A stretch of 64,000 nt of DNA, taken from NCBI GenBank assembly GCA_028829895.1, contig CM054182.1, positions 2,505,001-2,569,000 on the forward strand. Reading direction: 5' to 3'. Below are positions 12,480-24,895 of this stretch, piece after piece. Source of the stretch: Sinotaia quadrata. Its lineage: Eukaryota; Mollusca; Gastropoda; Architaenioglossa; Viviparidae. Position 1 is the stretch's first letter. Every line of letters begins with the position of its first letter. The notes under the pieces were generated by a model, which was given only the letters and a program-made list of their open reading frames with translations, had not been told where the DNA came from and did not search any database. Made by a program: the position numbers and the translations under genes.

Positions 12480-12835
12480 CGAAGGCATTACATCACTTAA
12501 AAATATAATGTTCTCACTCACTATAAGGTGATTACATCACTTGAAAAATAATGCCTTCACTCATTATCAGGTTCTAACCCAAAGTGAAAAATTAATGTCA
12601 TCGCTCCATCAATGGATTACACGAGGTAAAAATATAGAATGTCCTCATTTATTAATAGGGTATTACATGAAGTGAAAAATAATGTCATCGCTATCAGGAT
12701 ATTACACATGAAAAATAATGTCATTACTATCGATGGATTTCACAATGTAAAAACTAAAGACCTAAATCACTCTCAAGGGATTATAAGATGTGAAAATGAA
12801 TGTCATCAATCAGTGTCGGGTTATGACGCACGGTA
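12480..12835. repeat. Degenerate 45-50-bp repeat, about 7 copies
   Basis: Blocks of GGATTACATCACTTGAAAAA then TAATGTCATCGCTCACTATC recur with many indels; this is an old array. Confidence 0.7.
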
Positions 12836-12984
12836 AGAGAGCAGACTTGCAAACTATTGAACTCATGGCCCACTGACACCCAATAGACACTGTGACATAG
12901 CTTGCATCACCACCCATTATCGGAGCTGAGAGACTGTGGAACGATGCTACTCACTATCAAATCAGTAATGCGGGCACATTCTAA

Positions 12985-14085
12985 TAAATTAAGCCCAATA
13001 AAGTAAGCAAGTTGTGATACGTTACGCCCAACAGTTACGCACGTTGTGATAAGTTACGCTCAATAAAATATGCACACGTTGTGATAAGTTACGCTCAATA
13101 AAATATGCACACGTTGTGATAAGGTACGCTCAATAAAATATGCACACGTTGTGATAAGTTACGCTCAGTAAAATATGCACACGTTGTGAGTGATAAGTTA
13201 AACTCAATAGTTACGCACGTTGTGATAAATTACGCTCAATAAAATATGCACACGTTGTGAGTGAAAAGTTAAACTCAACAATTATGCATGTTGTGATAGG
13301 TTACGCCCAATAAAGTGCGCACGTGATAAGTTACGCCCAACGAAGTGCACACTTTGTAATAAACTACGCCGAATCAAGTACCATGTTGTGATAAGTTACG
13401 CCTAATAAAATACTCACCTTATGATAAGATTTATCACGTTGCACACGTTGTGATAAGTAAGCACGTTATAATTAGTTAGGTCCAACAAATACCGCATGTT
13501 GTGATAAATTACACTCAATCAAGTGTACACATTGTAGTAAGTTACGCCCCAAAATATACGTACGTTCTTATAAGTTGCGCCCAATAAAATACAGACGTTG
13601 TGATAAGATACTCTCAATAAAATAAATATAATGATAAATTAAGCCCAACAAAATATGCTCGTTGTGATAAATTACGCCCAATAAAATACACATGTTGTGA
13701 TCTTTGTGATAAGTTACGCCCAATAAAATACGCACGTAGTGATAAGTTACGTCGAATAAAATACGAATATTGTGATAATTTACGAAGAATAAAATACGCA
13801 TGTTGTGACACATTATGCCCAATAAAATACGCACGATATGATAAATTACGCCCAAATAAAATATGCACGGTGTGATAAGTTACGCCCAAATAAAATATGC
13901 ACGGTGTGATAAGTTACGCCCAAATAAAATATGCACGGTGTGATAAGTTACGCCCAATAAAATACGCACGTTGTGATAAGTTACGCCCAATAAAATACGC
14001 ACGTTGTGATAAGTTACGCCCAATAAAAAATATGCACGTTGTGATAAGTTACGCCCAATAAAGTGCACACGTTGCGAAATGTTAC
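12985..14085. repeat. 33-34-bp minisatellite, about 32 copies (1.1 kb)
   Basis: GTTGTGATAAGTTACGCCCA plus ATAAAATACGCAC is the consensus. The array is mosaic: early copies have CTCAATAAAATATGCACAC, a middle block is diverged, and 13850-14060 is nearly homogeneous. Minus-strand frames across it are by-products. Confidence 0.95.
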
Positions 14086-14354
14086 TATGCACTTTCCCCT
14101 CATAATTCTAACTAGAGTGTCAGGTGTATGCTGTTCTGTCTCAAGTACAGCTCCTATTGACTTCCTTGTTCAGACTAAGAGCACGAGCAGGAAATGCTTT
14201 AGAAATAAAATAATGTTGTCTGTGAATTCAACTAAGGGAGCCTACTGAAGAGAGCCATGGCACTTCGTGGGTATGTGAGTTAACGGTCTTGTGTGGATTG
14301 CAGCTAGAGTAGGTCTGAAGGAGTTATAGAACTTGCCATTTTGCTCATGAATGA

Positions 14355-14358
14355 ATGA

Positions 14359-14445
<87 letters not shown>
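14355..14445. repeat. GT microsatellite, about 90 bp
   Basis: A long uninterrupted GT run just downstream of the opsin poly(A) candidate. Confidence 0.98.
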
Positions 14446-14449
<4 letters not shown>

Positions 14450-14501
14450 GGAGAAGAGTAGTACGGGCTAAGGAACCCGCAGTTATGTTAATGAGACAGA
14501 G

Positions 14502-14512
14502 TTTATTTTATT
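14502..14512 (-). promoter_or_regulatory. Candidate poly(A) signal of the opsin gene
   Basis: On the minus strand two overlapping AATAAA hexamers lie about 295 nt downstream of the opsin stop codon. They give a plausible 3' UTR length. This is a motif match only; in AT-rich DNA such hexamers also arise by chance. Confidence 0.4.
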
Positions 14513-14804
14513 GTCAAAGCTAAATACTTGTAGATTCCAGACAATGTTGAGTTTGCATTTAGTAAATCTTGAAAACAAATTTAATATTATGATTTTTGTT
14601 AATGGAATAATGATACTCATGAAAATTAAGCACGATTTCTACAAGTGTAAACATATTCATGTTAATAAAAACACTGAGGAGAACATTTTTTCAACTTCCA
14701 AATACAATACAAAATTCTTGTACTATTTTACTACCTTTAGATATTTTTTTCATTGCTCGCGTTAGTTAATGGGCTTTACAGATTTTGGTTATAATCAATT
14801 AGTT

Positions 14805-15553
14805 TCAAAGGTACACATGATGATTGTCCTGTGACGTAGGAGGACTATTTGTCTGACCCGACAGACCCCTCCGACTAGAAGATCGGAGCAGAAGTCTTAG
14901 TTTCTTCCGAAACTTGGGGTGACCGAGGGAGTACAGCGGTGGATTCGACACCGTTGCCGCCTTGGCCAGAATGCAAGGGATAGCGGAAGTCAACGGAGTC
15001 ACGAGGTCAGCATCGCCGAACAGACCAATCAATGCCACGATGACGTAGGGCGTCCAAGAAATGCAGAAGACACAAACAATGGTGAATATTGTCGTCACAG
15101 TCTTCATCTCTGCATACAGCTTGAAGTGCTGGCGCTGCGTCCCAACGGAGATGTGTGGCGAGCAGTGCATCAAGCCGCGCCGCACTGACGTCACCGACAT
15201 GAGGATGCGGGAGTAGGAGAAGACAACCACCACGAGTGGCACGCCAAAGTTGGCCATCATCAGCATGAGGACGTAGGATCGAGTCTTGGCGTCTCGCGTC
15301 AGGTAGTCGAAGGTGCACGTGGTGCCGATGCCTTCCAGGGTGAAACTGCTCCAGCCCAGCAGGGGAGCGGCTATCCAGAACAACGCCGACAACCAAATGG
15401 CCGCGATGAAGAGCAGAGTCATCTGCTTGGAGACGTGGTGGACGGGAGTCATGCGCCGCACCACTACGGTGTAGCGGTCGTAGGAGATGGCGGCTAGAGT
15501 GTTAATGTTGACAAGTCCGGACACACCAGTTGTAGCTGCATACAGTTGACATA
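14805..15553 (-). CDS. Opsin, last coding exon (TM3 to C-terminus)
   Basis: This exon encodes about 248 residues of an opsin, a light-sensing seven-transmembrane receptor of the plasma membrane. Reading from the acceptor at 15555-15554 (pyrimidine-rich tract then CACAG), it opens with CQLYAATTG, which carries the TM3 cysteine of the conserved disulfide, and then shows YDRY at the end of TM3. Extracellular loop 2 has LEGIGTTCTFDYLTRD, with the partner cysteine and a counterion-type glutamate. TM6 has SWTPY. TM7 has ILAKAATVSNPPLY, including the lysine that binds retinal and the NPxxY motif. HPKFRKK follows, then a basic, serine-rich tail ending in HHVYL and TGA. HPKFR and the CTFDYLTRD loop resemble r-type (Gq) opsins, while the short third intracellular loop and the GT-C loop also fit Go or RGR-like opsins. 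Opsin is near certain; the subfamily is open. The exon is joined in phase 1 to 28198-28331. The reading frame is intact throughout. Confidence 0.93.
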
Positions 15554-16104
15554 CTGTGAAGGAAAGAAATGTTTTCGGTGAGAAATTTCAGCCCATTTAA
15601 TTTGTTTTTACAAACTCATCTATAATGCAATTTCAAGGACAGAAAGAAGAATAACGATTAAAAAACCAAATATTAACTTGATGAATCACTGGTGTTGAGT
15701 TTTTTAGTTTTCGTTTCTTGTTCATTAACTTTTTTGGTTCTTATTTACCGGGAGCGGGAGTTATCATTATTAACCTTTACCCGGATGCCAATTAAAGTAC
15801 ATAAATTCATTTTGTTAGAAAAATCGTGTGCTTATTTGTTGTCTGTGCTTGTTATTTGGGGATATTTTTGTTTGCTTGCTTGCCTGCTTAATTGTTCCTG
15901 GTGTTTACTTTTTTAGAACACCACTTGCATTTTGATATTTCAGAAACCATTTCGAATCTGAATTTATTTAAGTTAGAATCATTTTTTTAAAAATTAAAAA
16001 ATTTTCTTTCATAAAACTATGAAACTATTAAAACAGCTGGATGTTTTTGTTGTTGGTTTCTTGTGCACATATTAAACCTATTTGTTCTGTATCACTAAGT
16101 GGGC

Positions 16105-16172
16105 AATCTTTAAGGCTCTAAACTTTAATTAAATATGTAATCTTTAAGGCTGTAAACTTTAATTAAATATGC
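16105..16172. repeat. 34-bp duplication
   Basis: CAATCTTTAAGGCT then TAAACTTTAATTAAATATG occurs twice, within the opsin intron. Confidence 0.85.
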
Positions 16173-16364
16173 AATGTTCACGTTGGAGTTGTCCTTATCT
16201 TGCATTTCATGCTATGGAGAGTTTCTTTTTCTTTCCCTTTATATGTTGTGCAGATATTCCAGGGTGATTTTTCTAAATTTGTTTAATTTAATCTTGTTTT
16301 ATTTGGCTCACACCTGAATTTTTAAGTCTCTATTTTTCTAGAAGCAACGACAAAGTGTTTTTAT

Positions 16365-16560
16365 TTTTGTACGTTAGAATAACCGTACTTTTATTTTTCG
16401 TACTATGTTTTTGAATACTTTATGTGTTACGATGAAAAAGTATTTTTATTTTTCGTACTATGTTTTTGAATACTTTATGTGTTACGATGAAAAAGTATTT
16501 TTACTTTTCGTACTATATTTTTGAATACTTTATGTGTTACGATGAAAAAGTACTTAATTT
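16365..16560. repeat. 57-bp tandem repeat, 3 copies
   Basis: TTTTTCGTACTATGTTTTTG and TTATGTGTTACGATGAAAAA recur three times, with a partial fourth copy. It lies within the opsin intron. Confidence 0.93.
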
Positions 16561-16871
16561 TTCATGCTGATTTTAGAGTACGTTACAGTAAGAAAGGTTT
16601 TTTATTTTTTCGTACTGTTCAGCTTTAGTTAAATTGTTCGATATAAAATTTTAATCCACTAATTTGAATAATGATAACGACGACAGTGATGATGATGACA
16701 TAATGATGGTGGGGGTGGGGGTGGAGGAAGACAACTTGAAGTCAGATGAAATTTCAATATTTCTTTCACAAAGCATCCTTAATTTATCTCTGAGTTTAAG
16801 AAACCATTAAAATCCTAAAACTTGAATCAATATTCTTTAAGGGTCACAGTCCTAATTTATTATATTAATAT

Positions 16872-16892
16872 TCTCTCTCTCTCTCTCTCTCA

Positions 16893-16949
<57 letters not shown>
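16872..16949. repeat. CT then CA microsatellite
   Basis: A compound dinucleotide tract in the opsin intron. Confidence 0.97.
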
Positions 16950-16951
<2 letters not shown>

Positions 16952-17209
16952 ATGTCCTAGTATTTAAGAACACGACATATTGGTGATAAAATCCTGTAGA
17001 TTTAATTAGAAAATTAACTTTGTTATTTATGTTTTTCAGACTAATTGTTTTTATCTTGACAAGTAGGAAGGCTATCATCGAGAACATATTTTTTTTCTAG
17101 CGCCTGAACTGGAGACGTTCTATTGTCGTCATAGGGGGCACTCTTTCCAAAACAATATCCACATCTCTGCTGAGCACAAATTTTACAACCATGATCAGTG
17201 ACATTATCT

Positions 17210-17325
17210 TCAAATAGCTGAATAATTATAATTAGTTTTTTAAATATTATTTCTTGAAATAGCTGAATAATTATAATTAGTTTTTAAATATTATTTCTTG
17301 AAATAGGTGAATAATTATAATTAGT
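17210..17325. repeat. 44-bp tandem repeat, 3 copies
   Basis: AATAGCTGAATAATTATAAT then TAGTTTTTTAAATATTATTT recurs. A separate short TATC tract lies at about 17427-17450. Confidence 0.9.
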
Positions 17326-17575
17326 GCAGCTCTGTGTTTAAATGTATCCCCATGAAACTGACGTAATGTCTATAAATAGATATCAATCAATCAGGTTTTA
17401 GCTTGCTTGAGTAATTCGGTGTCATCCATCTATCTATCTATCTATCTATAATTATCTACCTATCCGTTTAAATGTGTCTTTCAATATGTTCGGCCCAGTA
17501 TCTGTTTTCGGCCCCAACATGTTTCTTCATCACAGACTATCCTTCTCCCCCCGTTCTCTTCGCCACAAGCAAACT

Positions 17576-17704
17576 TCCATTAATAAAACACATGTATTCA
17601 TATCCAATTGATCCATTAAAGCAGTCTAGCACGCTAAACTTCCATTAATAAAACACATGTATCCATATCCAATTGATCCATTAAAGCAGTCTAGCACGCT
17701 AAAC
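17576..17704. repeat. 66-bp duplication, near-identical
   Basis: AAACTTCCATTAATAAAACA through GCAGTCTAGCACGCT occurs twice in tandem, with one base difference visible. Confidence 0.95.
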
Positions 17705-18196
17705 GAAAGAGAAACCAACAACACATAACTCTACTCCCACTCCATCTGGGATGAGAAGAACAACTTATTTGGAAACCTTTTTTTTTTTTTTATTAAAGTA
17801 ATTTGTTTTCACGTGCACGTCAACACAAACCTTTGCCTGACTGGTTTCAGAAATAACTATCACGCAGAAATCCGAAAATCGATCTCAGAAATACATCCTC
17901 AGTAACGATCTTTTGATCTTAGGAGAGAAATTTACAATGTAAAGCCTACCACGTCTGCCATCTTAAATGCTATTTTATACTTTGAAATTTTTACAATTTC
18001 CTTTGTGCAACTTGGTGCGTGGCAACGAGTTTACAGAAACCCACACAATGTACTTTTATATTAAATGTACTTTATATTTGTACTATATTAAATTCGGGTT
18101 GATACAGAGTCTTACATTTTAGCTAGTTTCATTGTCTCCCTTTCATTCGATCGTCTGTGTCCACCAAAACAACAAAACGAGTATAATTTATTAGTC

Positions 18197-19199
18197 TGTG
18201 ACACAGCGCCACCTAGTTATTCGTTATGATTATTGTTATTAATTCATCATCCATAGCTAATTACAAGTGATGAGAATCTTAATTTATGTTATTAATAATT
18301 TTCCAAAAGACACCACTCGTCTCTTTCACTTGGCTGACATACGGGCACTGTAAACGTTATTTATCTTCTACAACATTAAACACAAACATTCACTGTCACA
18401 CAATATTGCCATAGATGGAAAACATCTTACCAAAGGAGAAAATAAATCCGTCTTTAATCTATATTTAAAGAGTCCCCATCCACCCACTATCGCTCGAACA
18501 TATGTTTATCAATGTGTGTAATGTCCAATAACACATTCTTAACTTACAAATCCTGCAACAATATTTATTAGCCCGATACACACATACAGCATAAGAAATA
18601 TAGCATCAATCAAAAATTCACAAGTATAATGCACAATGTAATTAAATTAGTGAACAATGAAATAATGGGCCAATTACCTAAGCATTCTCTAATTCAAATC
18701 ATAGATTAATAGCAGACATATACGAAATATTTTTAAAGTCCATTCTTTTTTATCAGTCAGGTAACTTACTATAAGCTAATGATCACCTTTTTGACCAGAC
18801 TTGAGTTTCGTCAAATTCAAAGTGATTAGAAAATACATTCTTTTAAACAGGCAAACCTTGATTTTCCATTGACTGATCTCGTTCTTGTAAATCTTAACCA
18901 TTTGATAATAAAAACTACTCATCCACCTAAAACTGGTTTAGGTTACATCAGCACGCTCTAGTATATTCTTTACCTGTGTTGTTTACTCCAACAATATCAT
19001 CATAAGCAGTGCCCAAGGTCAGGTCACGTTAACATTGACAACAAAGATATAATTATTAAGTATAGGGATAGGCAATTTTACGCCGCCACTTAGTTATATA
19101 AGGTCTATATCAGGTCACGTTAACATTGGCAACAAAGTTATAATTATTAAGTATAGGGATAGGCAAGTTTACGCCGCCACTTAGTTATATAAGGTCTAT
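18197..19199 (+). mobile_element. Interspersed element, copy A (about 1 kb, internally shortened)
   Basis: It shares ordered blocks with the copies at 27660, 53400-54892 and 59718. It starts TGTGACACAGCGCCACCTAG, continues with AAGACACCACTCGTCTCTTT, TCTATATTTAAAGAGTCCCC and CATCCACCCACT, and ends in GTGCCCAAGGTCAGGTCAC, GGGATAGGCAA and CGCCGCCAC. No coding capacity is visible. The last 91 bp occur twice in tandem (19020-19110 and 19111-19199). It lies in the opsin intron. Confidence 0.7.
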
Positions 19200-19674
19200 G
19201 ACTAGGAATGAATTTACAAAGACGGCAGATATCAAGTGAAAAGCTAAAAATATTGAAAATACGTCTGCATTTAATAAGTCATAACACTTGTGTAAGGGAC
19301 GTACTTTTTTCACGGGTGTGGGGAACAGCTGTTCTGCACATGTATGTGTGTGGGAGGGGGGGTAGACGCTTTTACACGAGTATGGGGTACAGATGTGTTT
19401 CACATGAGTGAGATACAGGCTTGTTTCACTTGCACGGGAAACAGGTGTGTTTATGTGTGGGGTACACACTTATTTCACTAGTTACGAGGTACATGTGTGT
19501 TTCACATGTGTGAGTTCAGTTGCTTTTCAGGTATGATGGGAATAAGTGTATTTCAAATGTGTGTGACAAGCTTAGTGAGTAGTATGATTTCATCATCTAT
19601 ATACACTGCAAGCTTAGCGAGTAGTATGATTCTACCTTCTTAGATGTTGGAAATAGTTTTATTCAAAAAGAATA

Positions 19675-19850
19675 GAGTGCGTGTTCAAAGCGTGTTCAGA
19701 GAGACCTAGATTATATCAAATCTTGTCTTTTATGCGTGTTCAAAGCGTGTTCAGAGAGACCTAGATTATATCAAATCTTGTCTTTTATGCGTGTTCAAAG
19801 CGTGTTCAGAGAGACCTAGATTATATCAAATCTTGTCTTTTATGCGTGAG
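19675..19850. repeat. About 58-bp tandem repeat, 3 copies
   Basis: GCGTGTTCAAAGCGTGTTCA then GAGAGACCTAGATTATATCA is repeated almost identically. Confidence 0.95.
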
Positions 19851-20070
19851 TGACGTACAGCAACTTTACAAGTATCCCACCCCATACCTTCTAAAGTTTA
19901 GTGACGTACTGCGGATTTACACGTATGCCACCCCATACCTTCTAAAGTTTAGTGACGTACTGTAAAGCTTATACATATTTTCAACTCAAGCCATTTCAGC
20001 TTCGGTGACGTAGTGCAGGCTTATATGAATTGTCTACTTATACCATGTAAAGTTGTGTGACGTACTTTTG
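19850..20070. repeat. Diverged GTGACGTAC repeat, about 4 copies
   Basis: TTTAGTGACGTACTG then TTTACACGTATGCCACCCC recurs about every 60 bp, ageing along the array. Confidence 0.75.
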
Positions 20071-20369
20071 GGACCTTTCTTAGAAAGCTGTGAATTCAAT
20101 AGTGTGAAAATGTGAACACGAAGAATGCAGTTGATGATCAATTCGATAATGTAGAAGATATCAAAGGACAAAGTTGGGTATTATTAACGCTGTTGTCGGT
20201 GTTATTTATGCGTCTGATTTTGAATTTTCTAGAAAGAATGCAAACACGAGTGTACAAGGTACTTGTTGCGCGCAGTACTACAATCAGAACTCTAACGTTG
20301 TGAATGATTGACTTAAGACTATAACTGGGGGCCAGTTGGTCCATGCACAACGTTATGGATTGTAGACAC

Positions 20370-20485
20370 AATACTTAGGTTACTATAGGCACAATGTAGA
20401 CACAATAGCTAGGTTAATATAAGCAACATAATATTACTAAGGTAGACACAATAGCTAGGTTAATATAAGCAACATAATATCACTA
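20370..20485. repeat. About 50-bp tandem repeat, 2-3 copies
   Basis: GTAGACACAATAGCTAGGTT and AATATAAGCAACATAATAT recur. A further 60-bp duplication around CAAGATAATATGACTCACGA follows at 20580-20690. Confidence 0.8.
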
Positions 20486-20825
20486 TGTGAACTTGAACAT
20501 CAATGTATTAATTAACCCTTGCATGCTTAATACTCAGTAGATATCTACGTATACATAATCAAAAAGAACATATTAAACACACATTTTCTGTCCATAGCAA
20601 GATAATATGACTCACGACAAAAGATGTATACAACACATTTTCTGACCATAGCAAGATATTATGACTCACGACAGTGTCGTATACAACACAGGAATATTTT
20701 ACGGTTTGTCACCCCTACAAAGCCACCATCATCGAGATGACCCAGAGTTCACAGGGTTCATAGTTCAACACAAAACCCGAGGCACTCTAAGATCAATCAA
20801 CTCTCTCTTGCTTTCTTTCTCTCTC

Positions 20826-20828
<3 letters not shown>

Positions 20829-20904
<76 letters not shown>
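20829..20904. repeat. CT microsatellite
   Basis: About 75 bp of uninterrupted CT. Confidence 0.98.
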
Positions 20905-20908
<4 letters not shown>

Positions 20909-21254
20909 TACTTCCCAGAGTTTTACATACACCAGATGCAAAAATAGCTCTAGCCAGTCTCTAATGATAATGCAAAGAAGATTAGGGAGACTCGTCCGAA
21001 GTCACATCAGTCAGAATGAGCAGGGCAGATAAAAATAATGATAAAGAAATAGATATAAAAATAACGGTGATTGTCTGAACACTAAAGCAATGATACAATA
21101 AAAAAACTTTTTGCTCCTTTCTATGTCGCTCAAGCTCTCATTAACTCCAAAGATTAAAGAATTAATTAATTTAATTTAATGTTTATCGGTTTCATCCACT
21201 GTAAATAATTATCAAATAAAAAAATCAATATATAGAATGTTCAAGTCAGTGACT

Positions 21255-21522
21255 TATGGTGTAACTTCCGAACGATTTGATGCAATTCCCAGACGATAAT
21301 ATGTAATTCCTGAAAGATTTTGTGTAACACTCGAACGATTTAGCGCATTCCCCGAACGATGTGATATAACTCGCGAATGATTTGGTGTAACTCCCGAACG
21401 ATTTGGTGTAACTCGCGAATGATTTGGTGTAACTCGCGAATGATTTGGTGTAACTCGCGAATGATTTGGTGTAACTCGCGAATGATTTGGTGTAACTCGC
21501 GAATGATTTGGTGTAACTCCCG
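21255..21522. repeat. 21-bp minisatellite, about 12 copies
   Basis: AACTCGCGAATGATTTGGTG(T) with early variants (CCCGAACGATTTG). The unit is a multiple of 3, so single frames stay open on both strands. Confidence 0.96.
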
Positions 21523-21564
21523 AAAAATGGAAGTGGGCACAAGAATGTCTCCATTCGATTATTC

Positions 21565-21745
21565 ATAATTTGACGTCACATATCAGAAAGACAGTATGTA
21601 AATTATGTAATGGGTAAATGAGAAAAAAGGTAAATTATATATTAGGGGGGAATGAAAAAACAGGATAGAAAATTGACGTCACAGATCAGAAAGACAGTAT
21701 GTAAATTATATATTAGGGGGACTGAGAAAACAGGATAGAAAATTT
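21565..21745. repeat. About 90-bp imperfect duplication
   Basis: TTGACGTCACA(T/G)ATCAGAAAG, then ACAGTATGTAAATTAT and AACAGGATAGAAAATT, occurs twice. Each copy carries a TGACGTCA. Confidence 0.85.
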
Positions 21746-21949
21746 GACAGCTGAACGGATTTCTGATTTCACCAAAATGAAACCAGAGACAGAGGTACTA
21801 CAATAAACCGGTGTATTTTTTTTTTTAACCGCGATAAATGCGCCACGTTCCTTCTTGATTTTCATTATGCACAAGAAGTTAAAACTCAAACTAATCCCTT
21901 AGCTATCACACTGAAGATTTTGTAATTAATTTCAGTACATTAGATTTCA

Positions 21950-22162
21950 CACGTCAAATATCGTGACTGATATCAGTCCATTGATTATGACAGGTCAGAT
22001 ATCATGACCGATATCAGTCCATTGATTATGACAGGTCAGATATCATGACCGATATCAGTCCATTGATTATGACAGGTCAAATATCATGACCGATATCAGT
22101 CCATTGATTATGACAGGTCAAATATCGTAACCGATATCAGTCCATTGGTTATGACAGGTCAG
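21950..22162. repeat. 41-bp minisatellite with GATATC palindromes, 5 copies
   Basis: Unit: ATTGATTATGACAGGTCAGA then TATCATGACCGATATCAGTCC. GGTCA-GATATCA-TGACC is close to a perfect palindrome, and a second GATATC lies in each unit. Confidence 0.95.
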
Positions 22163-22904
22163 ATATATATAAGGTCTATGCTTATGTTGTAAATAATGTT
22201 CCGTTCATTGATCTCTACACTTAACATATTGGAGCTAATGACAGTTCATTAATCACTAAACCTAAAACAGTGTGCTTAATGACAGTTCATTAATCTCTAT
22301 AACTAATATATGGTACACGACGTCAATTCATTAATTCAGACGTTCCACCTGCCAGCTGTAAGAGTTGGTTGGTCATTGAAAACAAAGTGTTATACTTTAT
22401 ACCACTGTTTGGTTATTAATGCCCTTTACTTCTTAAAAGAACTATTTTTAGTTTTCTGTCTTTTTAATTTACATAATTGATCAAAAATACACTAATGCTC
22501 TTGTTCTTACTGCAGTTTATTCAGATTGAATTTATACAAAGCGCGTGCTTTGATACGTTATTAGCCTTCGCTGCGTGCTACAATTAAAAATGTAATCAAT
22601 TTTTAAAATATAATTCTGTTTCGTGCCCATTGCATGCTCTCTAAGTAGCATCATTTGGATCCGGTTTAATCATGGGAGATAATTTACATGCAATATCTCA
22701 TCACGTTTTTAATATTACATGTAGGATGAAGCTCTACTAATCGATAATTATTAGAGACAAGCTTAATATTCTCTATAAAGTTTTGTATGAAAAAAGAAAA
22801 ACAGAAAACAGATAATAAAGTGGAAACAATAAAAACAACAAAAAGTGAACCATTTTGAATTCACATATTTGTAATAATACATTGACAAACCTGTATCTAG
22901 CATA

Positions 22905-24165
22905 TATATATATATTGGTGTTCATGTATCTAGTGTGTGTATATATTGGTGTTCGTGTATCTAGTGTGTGTATATATTGGTGTTCATGTATCTAGTGTGT
23001 GTATATATTGGTGTTCATGTATCTACTGTGTGTATATATTGGTGTTCATGTATCTAGTGTGTGTATATATTGGTGTTCATGTATCTAGTGTGTGTATATA
23101 TTGGTGTTCATGTATCTAGTGTGTGTATATAATGGTGTTCATGTATCTAGTGTTTGTATGTATTGGTGTTTATGTATCTAGAGTGTATGTATTGGTGTTA
23201 TGTATCTAGTGTGTGTATATATTGGTGTTTATGTATCTAGAGTGTATGTATTGGTGTTTATGTATCTAGAGTGTATGTATTGGTGTTTATGTATCTAGAG
23301 TGTATGTATTGGTGTTTATGTATCTAGAGTGTATGGGATTGGTGTTTATGTATCTAGAGTGTATGGGATTGGTGTTTATGTATCTAGAGTGTATGTGTTG
23401 GTGTTATGTATCTACTGTGTGTATATATTGGTGTTTATGTATCTAGAGTGTATGTATTGGTGTTCATGTATCTAGTGTTTGTATGTATTGGTGTTTATGT
23501 ATCTAGAGTGTATGTATTGGTGTTATGTATCTAGTGTGTGTATATATTGGTGTTTATGTATCTAGAGTGTATGTATTGGTGCTTATGTATCTAGAGTGTA
23601 TGTATTGGTGTTTAAGTATAGAGTGTATGTACTGGTGTTTATGTATCTAGAGTGTATGTACTGGTGTTTATGTATCTAGAGTGTATGTATTGGTGTTATG
23701 TATCTAGTGTGTGTATATATTGGTGTTTATGTATCTAGAGTGTATGTATTGGTGTTTATGTATCTAGAGTGTATGTATTGGTGTTATGTATCTAGTGTGT
23801 GTATATATTGGTGTTTATGTATCTAGAGTGTATGTATTGGTGTTCATGTATCTAGTGTTTGTATGTATTGGTGTTTATGTATCTAGAGTGTATGTATTGG
23901 TGTTATGTATCTAGTGTGTGTATATATTGGTGTTTATGTATCTAGAGTGTATGTATTGGTGCTTATGTATCTAGAGTGTATGTATTGGTGTTTAAGTATA
24001 GAGTGTATGTACTGGTGTTTATGTATCTAGAGTGTATGTATTGGTGTTTATGTATCTAGAGTGTATGTATTGGTGTTTATGTATCTAGAGTGTATGTATT
24101 GGTGTTTATATATCTAGTGTGTATATATTGGTGTTTATGTGTCTAGAGTGTATGCATATAAGAGT
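22905..24165. repeat. 31-bp minisatellite, about 42 copies (1.26 kb)
   Basis: ATTGGTGTTCATGTATCTAG followed by TGTGTGTATAT, with a 30-bp variant (TTTATGTATCTAGAGTGTATG). Variant order repeats at larger spacing, so blocks of several units have been duplicated together. Homogeneous at the left end, mosaic in the middle. Confidence 0.97.
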
Positions 24166-24253
24166 AGTGTTGTTTAGATGTACTTATTATTGGTAACTGA
24201 GGAGCACATTCTAGTATTTCCAACATTTATAATTAGTGTTTATAGTAGACATC

Positions 24254-24264
24254 ATGTGTGTGTA

Positions 24265-24333
<69 letters not shown>

Positions 24334-24392
24334 GCGTTCGTGTGTGTGTGTGTTTGTGTGTGTGCGTGCGTGCGTGCGTGTGTGCGTGCGTG
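24254..24392. repeat. GT microsatellite with TTTG and CGTG interruptions
   Basis: About 140 bp of compound GT repeat; frames on both strands are by-products. Confidence 0.97.
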
Positions 24393-24895
24393 TTTGAAGG
24401 GAATTCCTGAAGACAGAAGCCACTGAGGTACATTGCGTTTACTGCAGGCCAAATCAATCCACAATCAGGGGCACAATACTCTTGTCATAATGCATTATGT
24501 GTAACTTAAGGGCCTTACGATTTAATTTACAAAGCTAACAGGAGATATTAGCGTTGACGACCAAGATGGAGGTGGGTAGGCGAACGGAGACTTTATTCTC
24601 TTGCACTTGTTTTTCTCAATTAATATTGATTCTGGTTGATTCAAAAAAACAAAAACAAATACAGGAAAGAGGGAAACGGTATCTATGTTAAATTACATTA
24701 ATTATTTCTTGAGTCAGGCTGGTTTCTGGGTTTTTATTTTTGCTTTGTCTGTTTGACTTCTAATTATTGTTATTTGATAGTTGTTCAGCTGATGGTTTGC
24801 TGTTCTGTTGTCTATGGAAAATTGTATTATTACAGAGACTTATACTGGAGGAAAAGACCACTTTAGGAAATGCACTAGGTACAGTTTTAAAGATA

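Noticed and set aside
14919..15396. Overlapping open frames on both strands across the opsin exon
   Set aside because: Shadows of the real opsin frame caused by its higher GC content.
22166..22180. 15-bp match TATATAAGGTCTATG to the flank of element copy A (19185-19199)
   Set aside because: Short, AT-rich and without further shared sequence; could be chance.
22905..24165. Possible CRISPR array
   Set aside because: There are no distinct spacers between repeats; units are contiguous, and the genome is animal.
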